DNA from: Lunatimonas lonarensis
GTDB taxonomy: Bacteria; Bacteroidota; Bacteroidia; Cytophagales; Cyclobacteriaceae
Assembly (NCBI RefSeq): GCF_000390185.1
Contig: NZ_AQHR01000022.1
Coordinates: forward strand, 147,575 to 211,574
Direction: 5' to 3'
Length of the DNA stretch: 64,000 nt
Shown here: positions 16,376 through 24,327 of the stretch, in pieces
How positions within the stretch are numbered: position 1 is the stretch's first letter
Layout of the letters: each line of letters begins with the position of its first letter
The notes under the pieces: model-generated
Told to the model about the DNA's origin: nothing
What the model saw: the letters and a program-made list of their open reading frames with translations, nothing else
The model's database searches: none
Translations under genes and position numbers: made by a program

Positions 16376-17548
16376 TTACGGAAAGGAGGTATTGATCAGC
16401 GACACCTCTTCTTCCGATACGGTTCCTTCGCCGTGGTCAACCGCCAATGCTTTGGGGGTTATGGACATGCCGTCTTTAAGGCTCTGTACACCTTCATAGA
16501 CCAACCGCTCTCCAGGCTCCAAACCGGACTCAACAATGTAATAATGCGAAAAACGAGCCTTCGGCACAAAACTACGCATCTCCACTTGGTTGTCTTGTCT
16601 TACCACGTAAACAAAGCTACGGTCTTGGATTTCGAAAACGGCCTTCTGGGGAATGATGATTGCATTTCGGACCGAGTTGGAAAGAATTATCTTTCCGGTC
16701 GCCCGATGCTTGAGAATGTACGCTGGGTTTGGGAATTTCGCCCGGAAAGCGATGGATCCGGTATTCACATTAAACTCGCCCTCCATGGTCTCTATCAAAC
16801 CTTCGTGGGGATAATGGGATCCATCGGCCAAGATCAGCCTCACCATGTTATGCTTGAGCCTTTCTTCCGCATTGGACTTGATATATTCGAGGTATTCCCG
16901 CTCGGATACGTTGAAGTACACATTAACGGCACTGACATCGGAAACGGTGGTCAACAAAGTCCCTGGATCAATCAAACTGCCGGTCCGCTGCGGGAGTCGG
17001 TCTATAATCCCGTCAAACGGTGCACGAATTTCTGTATAGGACACCTGTACAGCGGCATTTTGCTCCGCCGACTTGGCTTCTTCAATTTTTGCAAGTATAG
17101 CTTCATACTTGGCTTTGGTCATATCCAGCTCCGACTCGGAAATTACATTTTTGTCTACCATCACCTTCAGCCGCTCAATTTCAAACTCCATCACCTTGGC
17201 TTCGGCCAGTGCACTTTGCAAGTTTGCCTTGGCCTTGGCAAGTTCCGCCATAAATTCTTGGTCATTGGTCTTAAACAGGAGCTGCCCCTTTTTCACTTCC
17301 TTGCCCTCATCCACGTAGATTTTCTCCAAAAAACCGGGCACACGGGCACGCAACTCCACGTGCTCTACCGCCATGACATCTGCCACATATTGACGGTGCA
17401 ACACAGTATCTTTAGCCACTACCTCTATTACAGGCACCTCACGGGGTGCCTGGCCCAAGCTTTGCTTTTGCTCAGACTTTACCCCACAGGCAGCACTGCC
17501 TAGCAGAAAGACCAAGAAAGAAACCCAAGGGGAGAATAGTTTATTCAT
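16376..17548 (-). CDS. RND efflux periplasmic adaptor (AcrA-like lipoprotein)
   Basis: A 390-residue membrane fusion protein that bridges the RND pump and the outer-membrane channel. I start it at the ATG at 17548 because this gives a type II signal peptide with lipobox GSAAC (Cys21). The upstream ATG at 17581 would add an 11-residue leader. It has a beta-barrel/lipoyl region (VELRARVPGFLEKIYVDEGKEVKKGQLLF), a long alpha-hairpin (about 95-160), a return lipoyl strand (YTEIRAPFDGIIDRLP) and C-terminal barrel domains. It is first in the three-gene operon. No TetR- or AraC-type regulator is adjacent, and the 270-bp upstream spacer has no site I can name. Confidence 0.93.
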   Translation of the reverse strand: MNKLFSPWVSFLVFLLGSAACGVKSEQKQSLGQAPREVPVIEVVAKDTVLHRQYVADVMAVEHVELRARVPGFLEKIYVDEGKEVKKGQLLFKTNDQEFMAELAKAKANLQSALAEAKVMEFEIERLKVMVDKNVISESELDMTKAKYEAILAKIEEAKSAEQNAAVQVSYTEIRAPFDGIIDRLPQRTGSLIDPGTLLTTVSDVSAVNVYFNVSEREYLEYIKSNAEERLKHNMVRLILADGSHYPHEGLIETMEGEFNVNTGSIAFRAKFPNPAYILKHRATGKIILSNSVRNAIIIPQKAVFEIQDRSFVYVVRQDNQVEMRSFVPKARFSHYYIVESGLEPGERLVYEGVQSLKDGMSITPKALAVDHGEGTVSEEEVSLINTSFP

Positions 17549-17851
17549 CAACATACCACTTATCCATTTAACCGAAAGCAAGTAAAACTCATTGATGCTT
17601 TCTGACTGTTTTTACCTTACTTTTACTACAAAAATCCTCTATTTTGAACTGTCTGAAAACGCTAAATCTATTCAATCCCCTGAAATGAACTGTCTGTGAT
17701 TTTATAAACGGCCAAAAAAAGATATAAAGCTGTTTTCAATAGGTGCAAACAACACGCAGCCTTTCCCTGCAAAAATACCGAATAAACCCATCAATAGCCT
17801 CCTTGGAACAGCCAATTGAACCATCCAATAGACTATTAACACACCCAATTC

Positions 17852-18907
17852 ATGTATGTAAAACAAACCCTCCTTTGCTTGTGTCTGGCAATTTGCATCG
17901 GTCCGATGGCATGGGGACAAACCGAACATTCCCCACGCAGTTATGTTGCCCATCGCACACCCGAAAAACCCATCATAGATGGAAAACTGGACGATACCTA
18001 TTGGCAGCTTGCTCCCTGGTCAGAGGCTTTCGTCGACATAGAGGGTGACATACGCCCGAAACCCGCCCACCTTACCCGCATGAAAATGATGTGGGACGAG
18101 GATTTTTTTTACATTGGGGTCAAACTGAACGAACCTCATATTTGGGCCACCTACACCCAACGAGAAGCGGTGATCTTTCACGAAAACGACATAGAAGTGT
18201 TCCTGGACCCAAATGGCGACACCCATAATTACTACGAATGGGAAATCAATGCCCTGGGTACGCTATGGGACCTATTGCTTACCAAACCCTACAAAGACGG
18301 AGGCAAACCGCTCAACGGTTGGAATATCAACGATTTTGAATATGCCGTCCATGTGGAGGGCACCCTAAACGATCCAAGCAATATCGATGACTACTGGTCT
18401 GTAGAAATGGCGATCCCATGGGCGTCCCTCTCCTATGGCGTACCAAAAGACGGACAGCAATGGCGAATCAATTTTTCGCGGGTACAATGGCAGTTGGAGG
18501 TGGCGGATAATTCATACCAAAAGGTAATCAATCCTGAAACCGGAAAAGCTTTTCCTGAAGACAACTGGGTTTGGTCGCCGCAGGGCGTCATCAATATGCA
18601 TGTGCCCGACCGATGGGGCTTCGTACAGTTCAGTACCGAGGAGGTGGGAAAAGGAAATGTAGCCTTTGAGCTCCGCCCCGATGAACAGGTAAAAACTTGG
18701 TTGAGGGACTACTACCATGCACAGAAAGCGCACTTTAAAGAAAATGGCGCATATGCGCTGACTCCCGAGATTCTTTCGATAAAAAATCCCCACCCTCAGG
18801 CTGCTTTTGAAGTGACGGCAACCCGTTTCAAGATATCATTGCCTTCCTTGGAAGACAGCGGAAGGAGCTGGCACATCGTAGAAGATGGACGGGTTTGGAA
18901 GCAGTGA
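17852..18907 (+). CDS. Secreted carbohydrate-binding family 9-like protein
   Basis: A 351-residue exported protein. The signal peptide covers about residues 1-22, ending near AWG-Q. A CBM9-like (DOMON-type) beta-sandwich follows, opening with PIIDGKLDDTYWQLAPW and continuing through DEDFFYIGVKL, an ENDIEVFLDP calcium/sugar-site segment, and YYEWEINALGTLWDL. The typical closing element SVEMAIPWASL is near residue 195. About 120 further residues have no recognised domain. Such proteins in Bacteroidota bind or process polysaccharide-derived ligands or resemble cytochrome-type DOMON domains. No catalytic domain is visible. The gene stands alone, divergent from the efflux operon. Confidence 0.88.
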   Translation: MYVKQTLLCLCLAICIGPMAWGQTEHSPRSYVAHRTPEKPIIDGKLDDTYWQLAPWSEAFVDIEGDIRPKPAHLTRMKMMWDEDFFYIGVKLNEPHIWATYTQREAVIFHENDIEVFLDPNGDTHNYYEWEINALGTLWDLLLTKPYKDGGKPLNGWNINDFEYAVHVEGTLNDPSNIDDYWSVEMAIPWASLSYGVPKDGQQWRINFSRVQWQLEVADNSYQKVINPETGKAFPEDNWVWSPQGVINMHVPDRWGFVQFSTEEVGKGNVAFELRPDEQVKTWLRDYYHAQKAHFKENGAYALTPEILSIKNPHPQAAFEVTATRFKISLPSLEDSGRSWHIVEDGRVWKQ

Positions 18908-18953
18908 CGGGAAGTATATCCCGATAGATAGGTTCCGTTTTCAACGATTCTGT

Positions 18954-18961
18954 TATTTTTG
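18954..18961 (+). promoter_or_regulatory. Putative -7 box of the DUF4382 gene
   Basis: TATTTTTG matches TAnnTTTG and lies 30 bp before the ATG at 18992. No clear -33 TTTG is present. Confidence 0.35.
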
Positions 18962-18991
18962 CGTTTAACCAACGACTGGTTACCCCTATAC

Positions 18992-19822
18992 ATGACACAA
19001 ACGTTGCTCTCCAACCTGCGAAACACCGCCTTATTTTTTGTGATAGCCGTAGGTATCTGCCTGCTGGTATTGGGCTGCGAAAACATCGATGGAAACGAAA
19101 AGGCCTTGATAAATGTCCTTCTTATCGATGCCCCTGGAGATTTTGACGAGGTATGGCTAGAGGTTACAGGTGTGGAAATTCTTCCGGCCGGTACCCGTGG
19201 ATTGGATAATGCGGATTGGGTGTTCATTCCTTACACCCCTTCCAATAAGATGGTCAAGGTGTCCGACCTGGTGGGGAGCCAACGCCTATTGCTAGGCAGA
19301 ATGGAAATCAGGGCCGGACAGGTGAGCCAAGTTAGATTGGTACTGGGAACCAACCACTACCTTGTGCAAGGGGGACAACAATTTATGCTTCAAACCGAAC
19401 CCGATATCAACGAACGGCTTCAAGTGAACCTTTCTCTCCAGGCCGGTGCCGGATTTGCTTGGGATGTCTACATCGATGTAAATTTGGCCAAATCTATACG
19501 GCGAAATCAATCGGGTGGATATCTATTTAGACCGGAAGTCAGGGCCTTTTCCCTTGCCAACCGGGCTGAAATCAGAGGCAATGTCCAACCGCCCGCTACC
19601 AGACCACACATCTTTGCCATCAACGGTACGGACACCCTCGCCACCCTGACGACCACCAATGGTGAATTCAGGCTAAGGGGACTTCCTCCGGCTACCTACC
19701 GGATACATATACAGCCCCGGATGTCACATTTGGACAGTGTATTTTCCCTAACAGCCGCTGCCGACTCTATTTATACGCTGGGTAATATCCCCCTTACCGC
19801 CCGACCTGCCACAGTCCCCTAA
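18992..19822 (+). CDS. DUF4382-domain lipoprotein
   Basis: A 276-residue lipoprotein. I start it at ATG 18992 because the longer frame (a TTG at 18959) would begin inside a promoter-like box, and the shorter form gives a good lipobox LVLGC (Cys29). A DUF4382 domain follows (about 38-190), with VLLIDAPGDFDEVWLEVTGVE and then a GRMEIRAGQVSQVRLVLG segment. The C-terminal third (about 195-270) looks like a carboxypeptidase-regulatory-like beta sandwich. Function is unknown, and the family is probably periplasmic or surface exposed. ribD starts 9 bp after its stop, so the two may be co-transcribed. Confidence 0.88.
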   Translation: MTQTLLSNLRNTALFFVIAVGICLLVLGCENIDGNEKALINVLLIDAPGDFDEVWLEVTGVEILPAGTRGLDNADWVFIPYTPSNKMVKVSDLVGSQRLLLGRMEIRAGQVSQVRLVLGTNHYLVQGGQQFMLQTEPDINERLQVNLSLQAGAGFAWDVYIDVNLAKSIRRNQSGGYLFRPEVRAFSLANRAEIRGNVQPPATRPHIFAINGTDTLATLTTTNGEFRLRGLPPATYRIHIQPRMSHLDSVFSLTAAADSIYTLGNIPLTARPATVP

Positions 19823-19831
19823 AAAACGCCC

Positions 19832-20875
19832 ATGGAACGACACGAAAAATTCATGAGGAGAGCCTTGGAACTTGCCGAATGGGGAGCAGGAAGGGTAAGC
19901 CCAAATCCGCTCGTCGGCTGTGTAGTCGTTGCCGATGACAAAATCATCGGCGAAGGGTTTCATAAACAGTATGGAGGCCCCCATGCCGAGCCAAACGCCC
20001 TTTCCCAAGTAGAAAATCTCGCCCTTCTGCCCAACGCCACCGTGTACGTGACGCTTGAGCCTTGTGCCCATTTTGGGAAAACCCCACCCTGTGCCGATCT
20101 CCTGGTGTCCAAAAACGTAAAAGAGGTGGTTATCGCCGCGCAGGACTCCAATCCCCTCGTGGGAGGCAAAGGAATCGAAAAACTACGATCTGCCGGAATT
20201 TCCGTCACAACCGGTGTGCTGGAGCAGGAAGCACGCTGGCAAAACAGGCGATTTTTTACGGCCATCGAAAAGAAACGGCCCTACGTGATCCTAAAGTGGG
20301 CACAAACGAGGGACGGATTTATTGCGAGAACCAACTACGACAGTAAATGGATCAGCAACCGGCTCAGCCGACAGTTGGTGCATCGATGGCGTGCTGAGGA
20401 AGATGCCATCATGGTAGGCACAAATACCGCCCACCATGACAATCCCAGATTAAACGTACGGGATTGGATCGGAAAAAACCCCGTACGACTGTTCATCGAC
20501 CAACACCTTAAATTGGACCGGACTCTCCACCTGTTTGATCAGAGCCAGCCAACGCTTTGCTATAACCTACTGCTTGCCGAAAAAATGGAAAACCTGGAGT
20601 TTGTGAAGATGGTGCCCGGCTTTTCCCTTGCGCAGCTGCTTACCGATCTCTACAATCGAAATATCCACAGCCTGATCGTGGAGGGCGGTAGCCACTTGCT
20701 CCGGCAGTTTATCTCGACCGACCTTTGGGATGAAGCCAGGGTATTTACGGGAGACGGTCGGTTTGGGCAGGGAATACCCGCACCGTTACTAGACCGTTTC
20801 CCTACGGAGACGCGCGCCATTCAAGACGATCGGTTAGACCTTTATTGCAACGTCTGGACGAGGAAATCAGAATGA
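19832..20875 (+). CDS. ribD: Bifunctional riboflavin biosynthesis protein (deaminase/reductase)
   Basis: Catalyses two consecutive early steps of riboflavin synthesis: deamination of the diaminopyrimidine product of GTP cyclohydrolase II and NADPH reduction of its ribose side chain. It has 347 residues. The N-terminal deaminase (about 1-145) keeps the zinc ligands His51 (in HAEPNA, with catalytic Glu53), Cys78 and Cys87 (PCAHFGKTPPC). The C-terminal RibD reductase domain (about 150-345) contains KWAQTRDGFIA, RAEEDAIMVG and IVEGGSHLL. Other rib genes are not in the window. It follows the DUF4382 gene at 9 bp. Confidence 0.96.
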   Translation: MERHEKFMRRALELAEWGAGRVSPNPLVGCVVVADDKIIGEGFHKQYGGPHAEPNALSQVENLALLPNATVYVTLEPCAHFGKTPPCADLLVSKNVKEVVIAAQDSNPLVGGKGIEKLRSAGISVTTGVLEQEARWQNRRFFTAIEKKRPYVILKWAQTRDGFIARTNYDSKWISNRLSRQLVHRWRAEEDAIMVGTNTAHHDNPRLNVRDWIGKNPVRLFIDQHLKLDRTLHLFDQSQPTLCYNLLLAEKMENLEFVKMVPGFSLAQLLTDLYNRNIHSLIVEGGSHLLRQFISTDLWDEARVFTGDGRFGQGIPAPLLDRFPTETRAIQDDRLDLYCNVWTRKSE

Positions 20876-20912
20876 TTTAAACCACACCTTTATCAATTAC
20901 CTAATTACTACC

Positions 20913-21401
20913 ATGGCCGAAGAACTTTTTATTCCACAGACAACCTCGAAACAGGAAATATACGATTCCCTCATGCCCCAACTTGAAGCATTGGTGAAAG
21001 CCGAGCCGGATTTAATTGCCAATTTGGCCAACATAAGTGCCGTACTGAAAACGGCATTCGGGTTTCTATGGGTGGGATTCTATTTGGTTAAAGAAAACGA
21101 ACTGGTATTGGGGCCATTTCAGGGGCCGCTAGCCTGTACACGAATCGCCTTCGGAAAAGGAGTGTGCGGAACGTCTTGGAAAGAAAAACAAACCTTGATT
21201 GTTCCCGACGTGGATGCATTCCCGGGGCACATTGCCTGTAGTTCCGCCTCCCGATCTGAGATTGTGGTTCCAGTTATCCATCAGGATGTCGTCACGATGG
21301 TTTTGGATGTGGATTCCTCCGAGCTAAATGCATTTGACGAAACAGACAGGCTGTACCTGGAGAAATTGGCCGGTGAACTAATCGCAGTGCATTGCCTGTA
21401 G
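20913..21401 (+). CDS. Free methionine-(R)-sulfoxide reductase, GAF-domain type
   Basis: A 162-residue single-GAF enzyme that reduces free methionine-R-sulfoxide, a repair step after oxidation. Cysteines at 75, 85 and 109 (in ACTRI, GVCGTS and IACSS) have the same spacing, 10 and 24, as the catalytic/resolving cysteines of the E. coli enzyme. The W-x-GFYL ligand-pocket segment near residue 53 and the closing RSEIVVPVI are also typical. It follows ribD at 37 bp in the same direction. Its relation to riboflavin synthesis is probably only positional. Confidence 0.9.
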   Translation: MAEELFIPQTTSKQEIYDSLMPQLEALVKAEPDLIANLANISAVLKTAFGFLWVGFYLVKENELVLGPFQGPLACTRIAFGKGVCGTSWKEKQTLIVPDVDAFPGHIACSSASRSEIVVPVIHQDVVTMVLDVDSSELNAFDETDRLYLEKLAGELIAVHCL

Positions 21402-21542
21402 GTACCTAGGACTTTAAGCCTGAAATTTCACTTTGTTTCTGCCCACCTTCCTTTTTTTTGATAATTTCGGAAATCAAATCGTGGGGGCAGCCGAACAACG
21501 ACGCCAAGCCAGTAATGACCACCAAAGAATTGTTAGAAAGCT

Positions 21543-22124
21543 ATGCAACGAATCTGCTTTGCCAGTAATAACCCGAAAAAGCTGGAGGAAATCCGGGCAG
21601 CCTTGGGCGGGAAAATTGAAATCATTTCCCTAAGGGAAATTGGCTGTACCGAGGAGCTACCGGAAACCGGAGATACCCTAGAGCACAATGCCTTCGAGAA
21701 AGCCCGATACCTCCACGATCATTACCGGATCGATTGTTTTGCCGACGACACCGGGCTGGAAGTAGAAGCACTCAAAGGTGCGCCCGGGGTTTATTCCGCC
21801 ATGTATGCCGGGGAGCCCCGAAATGACGTTCGAAACGTGGATTTATTGCTAGAAACAATGGAAGGCCAGGAAAACAGAAACGCTGCTTTTCGTACTATCA
21901 TTGCCCTTATCCTTAACGGAAAAGAATACCAGTTTGAAGGAAAGGTTAGCGGAAAAATCTCGACCGAACGCTCTGGAAGTGGCGGATTTGGCTACGATCC
22001 CGTTTTCATCCCGGAAGGGTTCGACAAAACATTTGCCCAATTTAGCATGGAGGAAAAAAACGCCGTGAGCCACCGGGGCAAGGCAGTGTCCCAATTGGCT
22101 GCCTTCCTGTTGGAGCAATCTTAG
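21543..22124 (+). CDS. rdgB: XTP/dITP diphosphatase (HAM1 family)
   Basis: A house-cleaning enzyme that hydrolyses non-canonical purine triphosphates (dITP, XTP) to monophosphates. It has 193 residues, the usual length. Motifs: CFASNNPKKLEEI at the N-terminus, the acidic catalytic site FADDTGLEVEAL with GAPGVYSAMYAG, SGSGGFGYDPVF, and the closing SHRGKA. The preceding 141 bp (after the GAF gene) contain a T8 run but no clear regulatory element. After this gene the base composition changes abruptly to AT-rich. Confidence 0.96.
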   Translation: MQRICFASNNPKKLEEIRAALGGKIEIISLREIGCTEELPETGDTLEHNAFEKARYLHDHYRIDCFADDTGLEVEALKGAPGVYSAMYAGEPRNDVRNVDLLLETMEGQENRNAAFRTIIALILNGKEYQFEGKVSGKISTERSGSGGFGYDPVFIPEGFDKTFAQFSMEEKNAVSHRGKAVSQLAAFLLEQS

Positions 22125-22149
22125 GGTTACTAGCCAATAGGATGATGAA

Positions 22150-22866
22150 GTGCCAAATATTCATTTTTTTCTCTTCCTCCTGTGTTCGCCCAAAGAGGAA
22201 TTAGGTTCACCAATATCTATAGAAGGAGACTGGATAGAGGTACGTGAAGATACGGAATGGATTTATGATTGGTCTGGACTAAAATTTGAGAATGATACAG
22301 CATATATAATAAGTGATTTCGGGTTATTGGTAAAGGGACCTTATTCAATTATTGATAATCGCATAATTACAAAAGAATTTGATGGGATTTTTGAACTCTC
22401 AGTCCAAAACCTAACGGAGGATAGTTTAGAAATTGAAATAAATGGAGATGTCCGTCAATACTATTCACGAAGATTAGAGTATGATAAAGATTTAAAATTT
22501 AATTCTATTTCAATATCCTCCTACAAATGTATGGATTTGTGTTGGGAGTTCGATTACAGGTTAGATAGCAGCGGTTTTGAGGTTTTTGAAGGCAAATACA
22601 ATACCCAAACGATTGGCCTAAAGAAAAGTAAATTGAATGAAAAATTGCTTAATAAAGTAGATAGTCTATTCAAGTGGTCAAACATAGAGCAACTTGACCC
22701 GGAATGGGTTCCAATAGCTGTAGATGGTTGGTTTCTAAAGATTGATGTTAATTTTAATGAAAACGAGTCAATCTCCTTTTCAACAACAAGTTTTGAAATT
22801 CCTTATAGACTTAAGCCAATATTCAATTTGATAATAAATCATTTAGAGGAGAAGGGGCTAAAATGA
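22150..22866 (+). CDS. AT-rich hypothetical lipoprotein with a suspicious 5' end
   Basis: The open frame from the GTG at 22150 encodes 238 residues with no recognised domain: acidic, with WSGLKFEND, and a middle Cys pair in KCMDLCWE. The N-terminus from GTG is a poor signal (MPNIHFFLFLLC). If the T7 tract at 22164-22170 held one more T, the tandem ATGs at 22142/22145 would read MMKCQIFIFFLFLLC, a convincing lipoprotein signal with the Cys at the right place. So this is a sequencing slip, a slippage-controlled gene or a recent frameshift. The gene is clearly more AT-rich than its neighbours, which suggests acquisition by transfer. No partner genes. The following 222 bp hold nothing I can name. 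Confidence 0.6.
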   Translation: MPNIHFFLFLLCSPKEELGSPISIEGDWIEVREDTEWIYDWSGLKFENDTAYIISDFGLLVKGPYSIIDNRIITKEFDGIFELSVQNLTEDSLEIEINGDVRQYYSRRLEYDKDLKFNSISISSYKCMDLCWEFDYRLDSSGFEVFEGKYNTQTIGLKKSKLNEKLLNKVDSLFKWSNIEQLDPEWVPIAVDGWFLKIDVNFNENESISFSTTSFEIPYRLKPIFNLIINHLEEKGLK

Positions 22867-23088
22867 TCAGGCACTAAAATTTCCTTGCGTTCAGCGGGTT
22901 ATTCAATGAAAAAGGAAAATTCACATTCTTTTAAAAGTCAGGGGTAGGTTTTATCAAAACGTTCCCGAACGATGAGAGTTTCCACGATGAATCCTAGCGT
23001 TAGCTTGCCAAGTCCGTAGAAAAAGCCTGAGCGGAACAGATAAAATCATAAAATAATCCAGTTTATTAGTTAAATCATAGCTATTCGC

Positions 23089-23703
23089 ATGAAGAAACCA
23101 TACATCGTCGGGATTACAGGGGGCAGTGCATCTGGAAAAACCCTTTTCTTGGAGAAGTTGCTGAAAGCATTTGACCCAAGCGAGGTCTGCCTGATCTCGC
23201 AGGACAACTACTATAAGCCCCGCCACCTTCAGCCTGTTGATACCAAAGGTATCCATAATTTTGACACGCCCCATTCGATTGACTTTGAGCAGTATGCGGC
23301 AGATATCCGCAAGCTGCAGCAGGGCGAGACCGTTAAACGCCTGGAATACACGTTCAACAATCCAAACAAGACACCAAAAACGCTGGAATTTAAGCCTGCT
23401 TCTGTCGTTGTTGTAGAGGGTATATTTGTGCTCTATTATCCTGAACTGGTTGATTTGCTGGACCTAAAAATTTTCATAGACGCCAAAGACTACATTAAAC
23501 TAAAGCGCCGGATCGTTCGGGACAAAGTAGAACGAGGGTATGACCTGGACGATGTACTTTACCGCTACGAAATGCACGTGATGCCGACTTACGAAAAATA
23601 CATTGAGCCTTTCAAACACGATGCAGACCTGATTGTGCCAAACAATCATGGGTTCGATAAGGCCCTTGACGTGGTCAAATCGTTCTTAAAAATGAAGATA
23701 TAA
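23089..23703 (+). CDS. udk: Uridine kinase
   Basis: Phosphorylates uridine (and cytidine) to the monophosphate in pyrimidine salvage. It has 204 residues, the usual size. The P-loop GITGGSASGKT is at about residues 8-18. SQDNYYKPR forms the substrate region, NFDTPHSIDF follows, then VVVEGIFVLYYPEL, and the lid contains RRIVRDKVERGYD. The start at 23089 is fixed by the short N-terminus before the P-loop. The gene precedes a hypothetical membrane protein and secDF without a clear link. Confidence 0.94.
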   Translation: MKKPYIVGITGGSASGKTLFLEKLLKAFDPSEVCLISQDNYYKPRHLQPVDTKGIHNFDTPHSIDFEQYAADIRKLQQGETVKRLEYTFNNPNKTPKTLEFKPASVVVVEGIFVLYYPELVDLLDLKIFIDAKDYIKLKRRIVRDKVERGYDLDDVLYRYEMHVMPTYEKYIEPFKHDADLIVPNNHGFDKALDVVKSFLKMKI

Positions 23704-23791
23704 CCCATGTACGCTACAAATACCATTTCGCCAAAATCACTAACTGATTGATTTATAAGTACTAAAAACAAACATATTGCCCGTCTTCTGT

Positions 23792-23820
23792 TTTGTAATT
23801 AACAATTTTTCCTATATTTG
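23792..23820 (+). promoter_or_regulatory. Putative promoter before the 122-aa hypothetical gene
   Basis: TTTG (23792-23795), a 17-bp spacer and TATATTTG (23813-23820), a full -7 match. The next in-frame start codon, GTG at 23827, is only six bases beyond, so a leaderless transcript is possible. Confidence 0.55.
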
Positions 23821-23826
23821 CACCCT

Positions 23827-24198
23827 GTGAAGCAATCCGAAACATATAGACTTTGGAGGGAGCGTGCGGCCATCGCATTGGTAGTATTCTTTTGTGCATT
23901 GGTATCCAGTGCAGACTACGTTATGCAGCATACCGTTGCGGACACCAAATCATTGCAACACAGTCTGGATGAGACGGAAGATTCCGGCAGTACGGAAAAG
24001 GATGTGACTTTCATACATACGGTCGTTGATGCCGTAGTGCCTTTTGTCATGGTCGCTGTGGAGCACGTCCTTCACTTTATCTACGACATATCCCTGCCCC
24101 AGCAGCCACAATCTTTCTATTCCTCCCCATTTTTTCAACTTAGTAGCGGCTTCTTTGAAGTGCTTTTCGAACATATCGTTTCGGCAAACGCTCCCTAG
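23827..24198 (+). CDS. Conserved-looking hypothetical protein upstream of secDF
   Basis: The frame is open from a TTG at 23818, but that codon overlaps a promoter box, so I start at the GTG at 23827. That leaves 123 residues beginning MKQSETYRLWRER. There is one hydrophobic segment near residues 14-33 and a second around 65-85 (FVMVAVEHVLHFIYD). It ends in a short tail, SANAP. Short proteins with this type of tail are familiar to me next to Bacteroidota secDF genes, but I cannot name a family. It ends 129 bp before secDF. Start codon and function are uncertain. Confidence 0.5.
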   Translation: MKQSETYRLWRERAAIALVVFFCALVSSADYVMQHTVADTKSLQHSLDETEDSGSTEKDVTFIHTVVDAVVPFVMVAVEHVLHFIYDISLPQQPQSFYSSPFFQLSSGFFEVLFEHIVSANAP

Positions 24199-24327
24199 TC
24201 TATTACTTCGTACGTAGATTTAACTACCATTTTCCCAAGGTATAGGCGGTGCTTTGCACGGTCTGTTTTCTTTGGGTCACAACCTGTACTCAACCATCCA
24301 ATAAGCTTATAAACTACACGTATACTC

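Noticed and set aside
16433..17503. 356-residue plus-strand frame
   Set aside because: It is antisense to the efflux adaptor gene, has no recognisable protein pattern, and the adaptor frame is clearly real.
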